From the NCBI RefSeq assembly GCF_008831285.2, contig NC_045147.1:13618854-13682853 (forward strand): 64,000 bases of DNA, given 5' to 3'. The notes below the pieces were generated by a model, which saw nothing but the letters and a program-made list of their open reading frames with translations, was not told the DNA's origin and made no database searches. Source of the stretch: Nymphaea colorata (Eukaryota > Streptophyta > Magnoliopsida > Nymphaeales > Nymphaeaceae). Shown here piece by piece: positions 57,569 to 64,000 of this stretch; position 1 is the stretch's first letter; every line of letters begins with the position of its first letter. Position numbers and translations under genes: made by a program.

Positions 57569-58689
57569 AAGAGTTGTTTAGGAATCAATCTTCTTAATTG
57601 CTTGTTGAGGATTTGATTTACATAAATTTTCAGTGCTTTAGGTAGAAACATAATGCTGCTGTTACCTTTCATAACCCTTCCTGTGGTTAGCGCCTTCTTT
57701 GAGTTGCTGGAGCCGTCAACTGCCTTCTTTTGTTGGATCCTTCTTCAATCTCCTCAGATCTAGTCAAAGATTTTCCAATGGTTTCGTCAACAGGAACCAA
57801 ATACTTTCTCTTGTGCGAAAATGAGACATTAATATTCCGATTCAATGTTCATATTAAAGGGATATCTTTCCCCCAATACCAACTAATGCAAGTATACAAT
57901 TTCATTTTGTAAAGTACGAAGTCATCTATGCAAGGTTAGAAGCACACCCAACTTTGTCTCAACCTGAGGCTCGGCAAAATGGGCTAGAACTGGCCCGATG
58001 CCTTTGCCGGCAGCCTGAACCCCTTCCTACAACTAATCGCCCATAACTAAAGGCAAGCCAATATGGGATTGTAGAGTTCGTACTCTAGCTGCAGTGTCGC
58101 CTCATCTATATTTTTACGTTCCAAGACAGATAAAATAGTTTGTGAAGAGACTTTCAGGATAAGGATGGAAAACAAATTGTCAGTCACCTTAATGGGTTGC
58201 GATCCGTCCAACTTTTCATCTGTGTGGATATTGACAACTCAAATAAGCACCTTACACATCCCCTACTCATATTACATATATGGTTTCAGTTTTTCTTTTG
58301 CATCAACCTATCCCATTTCTGCACATCATCACCTTACCTGACTTTCGCATAAACCACACTCTACATGCGAAGATCTGCCACCGGATTTTGTTTCTCGCTT
58401 CTTCTCTACTGCTTGTTTGTGTTTTTTGATATTTTATTGTTTGTGTTCTCGCTCTCTATCTCTCTCTCTCTCTCACTCAGAAAAAAAGATAAGTTAAAAA
58501 ATCGAGTGTAATACTTAAAAGACAGTTCTCTCATAGTGGTGTTCCATGTGCCTCGAATTATTAACGTACTACCTCTAAAAAATATGATTCCATTCGAATA
58601 TCTAATACCTGCCTATCCCAACTCTATATAGCGGAGTTCTCCTTCTACAAGAAGAAAGACTTTGCCCTCAGATTCGCCACCATTCCCAA
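57160..58689. other. Intergenic, no gene seen
   Basis: Contains a TA microsatellite (57538-57568) and a CT stretch near 58449-58474. No open frame with a domain. Confidence 0.5.
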
Positions 58690-58970
58690 TGGGAGAGCTA
58701 GAGCCAGGTCGGGCCAGACCAACTGAGGACCAAGCCCAACCATCATGGATTAAGCTCAAGCCCAGCTCAGTCTAATTTAAATAAAAAATTAAAATATTTA
58801 TGTCATATATATAAATATGTAACATATATTAATAAAATATATTATATTGAGCCAAGGGAGACCTAGCCCAACCCAATGTCGGCCAGAAAAAGAGCGGCCG
58901 ATTCATTGTCAGGCCAACGCCAGCTGAAACCCATTTTTACGGCTTAGGCTGGGGCTTAGTGCTCAACCTT
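58690..58970. repeat. GC-ended, AT-cored dispersed repeat (copy 2)
   Basis: GCCAGGTCGGGCCAGACC ... AGCCCAGCTCAG leads into an AT-only core of about 90 bases, then GAGCCAAGGG ... GGCCAGAAAAAGAGCGGCC ... GGCTTAGGCTGGGGC. The plan is the same as at 2515-2790. Confidence 0.5.
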
Positions 58971-60677
58971 AAGTTTGACTTCTTCTCGTTGCTTCGTTTG
59001 ACATTTATTTTTGTGTTTAACTTCGTGGGAATCGACCCAACTTTTCCTGTCTTTAGCTGGTAATTGATTTCCTATTGCGATCCCGCGGATCTTTGATAAT
59101 TCTAGAAAATTACTCTGTTGAAAAGTGATTAGCAGGGAGAAAAGGGTCACCCTCTGCTTCTATATATGGTGAGCTTGGACGAACAATCTTTGTCAAAGAA
59201 GAATCTTACTTTCCCAATCTCTTAAATCATAACTACAGTACAAAGCAAGTCATGTCTTAAGAAAGAGTTTACTTATTATTAAAGAAAAGCCACATAACTT
59301 AATTTCGTTACAAGAAAAACCATCATTTATTCTTCCTCTTCTTCTTTCCCTTCTTGATGTGTAGAAACTTTCAGACCAACGAAGCAAGTCCAAGTCGCCA
59401 TGCTTTTCGGGAATACCACCATAAAAAAATAATGCAAGAAAAAACAGAAAACATTAAAGCAAAAGAGGTGGCGGTGTTAGTGGGTGATGTGTAGGGCTCA
59501 AAGCAGGGCATATGCTTCAAAGTCAAACTTCCAAAGGCCCAAGAACAGATAAGTGTGGAGTCGGTGGCTTGCGTGGTGGGGATGCAAGTGCTGCTGCTTT
59601 CTTCAAGTTTTATTACTTAAAAAGAAAGAAGCTGAGTGAGACGGAGTTTACATCGAACTGTACTTGTTGAATAAGAAACTTGGTGTTGGTGGAAGCAAAC
59701 TCTGCCAGCAGAAAGCGACTACAGTTCCCGAGTCGACCTTCTTAAGCTCCAGGTTAATTTGAAAGCCCATCTCTCTTTCTTTCTTTCTTTCTTTCTGAGT
59801 GCAGTTTCCTCGTGTTGCCAAATGAGTGGAGGTCAAGCTCGGCACCAATCAACGTGGCCGTCTTTTATGGCATCCGTGCAGTGCCGGCCGGCCTCTAGCC
59901 GGCTGAATCTGCAGACATTTTTTCATGGAAATCTTCTTCCCCCCCACACAGACACTCTCCCTCTCTCGCTTGCATGCCACGGCTCTTTGTGGGGAGTACG
60001 TCGACGTGAATGCCGAAAAGGGGAGTTAATATTTAAATCAAGATCATGGCCCGGAAATTAAGACCCTTAAGTTCTTGCTGATCTTTTACCATACCTTGTT
60101 GTCTGAATGACTTTATTGGCATTACTCAAATCACTTCTCTCTGTCGCTTGCTTTTGGAACCGGGAAATGTCTGGAGGGCCCATATCAAAAGATTAATGGA
60201 GAAATGAACCAGAAAAGACTGAGAGTACGTGCAGAGGAAAACCCTATGTTGAACCTGGTGAGAAAAAACACCCGATGTCTGTGTATGTATTTATATCTGG
60301 AGGACCAACGTCAGATTAATTCAGTTATCTCTCGGCTGCCATCTTCTATTCTTGAAAAATTTACAAAATAATCAACAAACTTTTGAGGCACTTACAAAGG
60401 ACAAAACTTACACATGTCCATTTGAATCCATAAGACAATTTACAAAAAGATAAATGCTTGAGGAATGAATACATTAAAATAATACTTTAAAAGCTATCTA
60501 ATGTTAATAAAAAAACCTCTCTCTCTCTCTAGATTATTTCCAACATGAAAGAAGAACTCTAGATAAAAGGGGTCACTCTCCCAGACGTCAACATCTGGGT
60601 TGGTGCCTGAACTCGATCACATGTCCCTGTCCTCTGTTAGCTGCCAATCCTCGCGTAGTGCGATCCAGCACCATCGA

Positions 60678-60709
<32 letters not shown>

Positions 60710-60845
60710 TCTTTAACTTTGTACGACTCTTAACCAAAGACCATTCATTTTTTCTCTATTATTATTATTATATTATTATATTTTATTATTATTGTCATTA
60801 TGTTCTATTAAGCTGTCCCAAACATGAAGAAATTAATGGTATTAA
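58971..60845. other. Intergenic, no gene seen
   Basis: Short simple runs only: CTTT repeats at 59773-59797, CT at 60682-60709, and TTA/TTAT runs at 60757-60790. The 100-codon plus frame at 59759-60061 includes the CTTT run and has no domain. Confidence 0.5.
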
Positions 60846-60848
60846 AAC

Positions 60849-60978
60849 TTGGCTTGTTCTTGGAATGAATTGAGCAATGTCCCACTTGAGATCAACGAAC
60901 GCTTGTGATGTAGTGAGATTTGAATGCTAACACTGTGGAGCCTGAGCATGAACCGGCTGCTTAATAACTCTCCAATTT
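60849..60978. repeat. Dispersed repeat, SINE candidate (copy 2)
   Basis: Diverged partner of 54491-54620 over its full length: TTGGCTTGTT ... GTAGTGAGATTTGAATGCTA ... CACTGTGGAGC ... GGCTGCTTAAT. Confidence 0.5.
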
Positions 60979-61269
60979 GGAGAATGATTTTTTTCCCTTG
61001 AGAACCACACGTTTCTGATGCATAAAGTGTGTGGGATAAAATATGACATGCATGGAAGTTTGGTTGCTGCTTTTGGCAGCAAAACCACACTTTTATGCAA
61101 ACAATGGAATTCGGTGCCTCATGTGCCCCAAGAGCATAGATTTGGTGTGTGCATGATTGACTACGTACTGTATAAATACCATATAGCACAAAATTGTAAA
61201 GTCCCGTTCAACTTTTTGAACCATTTACAAGCCACTGTGCAACTTAACGCAACCACTCAACCCAACTCT

Positions 61270-61737
61270 CAAACACCGTAGAGAGGGTAGCACCTGCTTT
61301 GACAAAGGTTAAAAGCATAATAAAACATAATGACATACCACCAGGTTTAGAGAAATGAAAGCATACGAGAGAGAGAGAGAGAGAGCCGATAAAATGAAAA
61401 TGTATATCAAAATTGAGGGACAAGACGTCCCCTAGATACAAAAATTGAGGACAAGAAGTCCCCTAGTTACAGTAACAAACCGCAAGACAAGCAAAAGAGG
61501 AAGTATGAATACAACGTACAGAAAAACAAAAAAATGGGTAGAAAAAGAGTGGAAGGACGGACCGACATCATCTCCTAGTCGCAGAAAGATGACGACGTCG
61601 CAGCTGAATGGCAAAATGAACATCTCCCTGCACAAGTCGAGCCACAGATTCCGGTAAAGAGAAGGTGCCCCTGAAGACCCTGTTGTTGCGCTCCTCCCAA
61701 ATGCGCCACCAAGCTGAAATGAGCCACAACCTCCAAA
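61270..61737 (-). mobile_element. 5'-truncated LINE, 3' end fragment
   Basis: From 61737 the minus strand reads WLISAWWRIWEERNNRVFRG followed by PESVARLVQGDVHFAIQLRR and a stop (about 61580). This is the WxxWxxRNxRVF end of plant L1-type ORF2. The 3' flank carries a near-duplicate word CTAGGGGACTTCTTGTCC / CTAGGGGACGTCTTGTCC, as in a LINE 3' UTR. The 5' side stops where the MITE at 61738 begins. Confidence 0.7.
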
Positions 61738-62153
61738 AGAGATGTTAATAGGTCAGATTCGAACTAAATATACTCTTAACTATATCTTTTTTATCGGATA
61801 TACATATGCCTGCATTCGAACTGAATATGAATGAAGAAAAGTCATATCTAAGTCCAAATCTCATGTTTAATTTTACAATCCAAATCTGATTCGAATTCAT
61901 ATCAAAATCCGAATCTGAATTTTGAATTGCATCTAACTCATTTTCAAAATATAAGAGCATTGGACATAGGATATTTATTTAAAACCAATTCCAGTCTAAA
62001 TTTGAATCCAAATCCTGATTGAATATTATGTATATTTGAATCCGATTTAATTATGAATTTGATCCGACATTAAGTTTTTATTTTTTTCATATCCAACTTC
62101 TTAGGAACAGTTCAGTCAAATATACCATTCAACTTGGATATATTGACATCCCT
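61738..62153. mobile_element. MITE-like element, TIR AGRGATGTYAATA
   Basis: The left end AGAGATGTTAATAGGTC and the reverse complement of the right end, AGGGATGTCAATATATC, agree at most positions, followed by further partial matches. The 416-bp interior is full of GAATC/GATTC-type words in both orientations and has no coding capacity. It abuts the LINE fragment exactly. Confidence 0.6.
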
Positions 62154-62531
62154 AATTGAATCCTTTCAATTGTTACTTTTATTCTAAGGATGGTTTTGAA
62201 ATTCCTAGATAAGTTGATTCGCACATAAACTTCCAGTACTTGTATGACTGGATTTATTTATATGAAAAAAAGTACGGAGTTAGAATAAATTTTACAATTT
62301 CTTTGTTTATAAATGTTCATGTGCAGTTAAACCTTGAATGATGAGAAAGAGTGAGGGTGTGATCATGGAGCCAACATTATTCTCTGTCATCGTCAGGGCG
62401 AATGATTTGTCACCGATATCGCATCACATGCATTTATTTCATTCCTTCGGCAAAAACTATCGCCTTTTTGCATCCGTCGAAATAATAAAATCGAAGCATT
62501 TGTCTCCAAGCTCGGAATGCCATTATTCGCC

Positions 62532-62822
62532 CATGGCCGATCTTCATCAGCTTTTTTATAACATGAGTTCCCAATTATTCCTGATCTGTTCAGAACAATA
62601 TGGATCCCTTCCTCTGCAGATTCAGCAGATACCCAAAAAAAAAAAAAACATTATATAAAAAGCCTTTTGCACCGAAAGCGGTGATACGTTTGTTTCTTTC
62701 TTCTTTGATATTAGTATATAAAGATATACCAACTGACATATACGAACAGCGGTTTCAGATTCTTCTTTTTTAAAAGGAAATGAGAAATGAGCTTCAACTG
62801 TTCAGAGTCCATTGCATAATTG
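62532..62822. repeat. Dispersed repeat pair, copy 2
   Basis: Partner of 56845-57104, with an A-rich insertion near 62634-62649 and an extra segment of about 50 bases near 62710-62770. Confidence 0.65.
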
Positions 62823-63691
62823 AGTTTCTAACGGCCCTGGATCGTTTTTAAATACACTATCATTGTCTTTCGCATTTGATTTGATGATCAACAGAATAAA
62901 ATTCAGAAAGGCTTCTGCTTTATCAAAATCTTCGAAAATGGGATCTAACCTCGGGATGATACTAACAGAAGATCATAGCTACTACTGATTTCTTTCCACC
63001 ATCAGAACTGCATATGATCTTCATATTGGAGGTGATTAGAACTGCATATGAACTGTGCAAACTGCATTGAATAGTTCAAGAAGGGTACAACCTCCTGACT
63101 CTAGGCATATACGCGTCAGTGGCGGATGTGGCCCATTTTTGCATAATTTGCTTTATTTATATGTAAAAACTTCATTATGTTTCAGTTAAATTTTACAAAT
63201 GAGTGCCCCTTAACATATGAACTTTAAACTTAGAATGCCCCCTTGCCAAAAATTTCTGAATCCACCACTGATGCTTGTAAGCATATGCTTAACAACAGAA
63301 TTACTATTTGGAGAACAAATATCACAGCTTCAGTTAGGCTAAGAAATTGTCTTGTTGCACTTTGTGGAGGTTTTGAACAGGTTTAAATGTCATTTGCCAA
63401 ACATATATGGATTTTACAACCGAAGTCTGGATTTTACAAACTTAATCATATCTCTGAGGTTACTGTGATTACTTTAGAAAAAATGTCATTTGCCAAACAT
63501 ATATGGCTGTAATGCTTTAGTACTATCTATGTAGCAGTCACATTTTACACGACTGTTTTTCCTTTCGGTACACTCCATGACTGTTTTACTGGTTGGACCT
63601 AGCTTGCAATGTTATATTACTTTCTTTCTCCCTTTCTGACCTTAAAGTTGGTGGAACGTAAGATCGAGAAGCGACACTAGAAGTAACTTCT

Positions 63692-63739
<48 letters not shown>

Positions 63740-63924
63740 TAGATAGATATATATATATATATTGTGTGGAAAGACGTAGGTATGAAAGCCTCTATATATT
63801 AGATTTGTAGGGTAAGTTCTAAATATAGATGGGATGAGATGGTATAGAATAAATTGCAAATATGAAAGATTATTTTTCTAAAGAGATCAAAGTACCGCTT
63901 TGATGAGAAAAGTTGGGGAAGGGT
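62823..63924. other. Intergenic with a TA microsatellite, no gene seen
   Basis: (TA)n with embedded GATA units at 63695-63762. The word TTTGCCAAACATATATGG occurs twice (near 63395 and 63490). No supported gene. Confidence 0.5.
63695..63762. repeat. (TA)n(GATA)n(TA)n microsatellite
   Basis: About 68 bases of TA interrupted by three GATA units. Confidence 0.95.
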
Positions 63925-64000
63925 AAGGGTGGGTATCGGGTCGGGCCGAGCTGGCCAGCCCAGCCCAGCCCGGCCCGGCCCGGGTCAAATTCCGGGCCCA
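63925..64000. repeat. GC-ended repeat (copy 3), cut by the window edge
   Basis: GGGTGGGTATCGGGTCGGGCC ... AGCCCGGCCCGGCCCGGG matches the GC-rich left end of the elements at 2515 and 58690. The rest lies outside the window. Confidence 0.45.

Noticed and set aside
1-64000. CRISPR arrays, prokaryotic defence or phage systems
   Set aside because: The window is plant nuclear DNA. Repeats are microsatellites, tandem duplications and transposon ends, with no repeat-spacer arrays and no bacterial operon.

Overview
This window is nuclear DNA of a flowering plant. The evidence is spliced protein genes with GT..AG introns, a NGATHA-type B3 transcription factor, heavy-metal-associated isoprenylated plant proteins (HIPPs), Ty1/copia and plant L1-type LINE relics, many MITE-like elements, and long CT/GA, CA/GT and AT microsatellites. 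The sequence alone does not let me name the species. The space is gene-poor: I can support six protein genes, one of them weakly. No rRNA, tRNA, CRISPR array or prokaryotic operon was seen.

Layout. 1-17.2 kb has no convincing gene. It holds a decayed copia pol at the left edge (minus strand), a GC-ended repeat, two MITE-like elements, a decayed LINE 3' part (plus strand) and an LTR-like fragment. 17.25-18.83 kb is an intronless NGATHA-like B3 gene on the minus strand, with a TATA box and a GA-rich leader. 18.9-24.6 kb has no gene. 24.6-39.0 kb is one large minus-strand gene of six coding exons. I reconstructed it by matching splice-site phases; it encodes about 1275 aa of an uncharacterised plant family. 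Its first intron is about 8.0 kb and is crowded with mobile DNA: a same-sense dead LINE, a possible LTR/promoter fragment with a 47-bp tandem repeat, two inverted-repeat elements and AT/GT microsatellites.

42.4 kb carries a possible short conserved protein. 44.0-45.5 kb carries a CACTA-like element and a 0.5-kb terminal-inverted-repeat element. 46.0-51.6 kb is a cluster of three HMA-domain genes (+, -, +). The two outer genes share both intron positions, a metal-binding MxCxxC motif and a CaaX prenylation box. The middle gene shares only the second intron and has lost both motifs. 51.6-64 kb has no supported gene. It contains a roughly 300-bp fold-back element, two dispersed repeat pairs, a LINE 3' fragment abutted by a MITE, and two GC-ended repeats, one of them cut by the window edge.

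The genes do not form a pathway. The only functional grouping is the HMA/HIPP cluster, best read as local duplicates that have diverged in motif content and base composition. The points most worth following are this cluster, the duplicated module in exons 5 and 6 of the large gene, its TE-packed first intron, and the long inverted repeats, which could make hairpin RNA.
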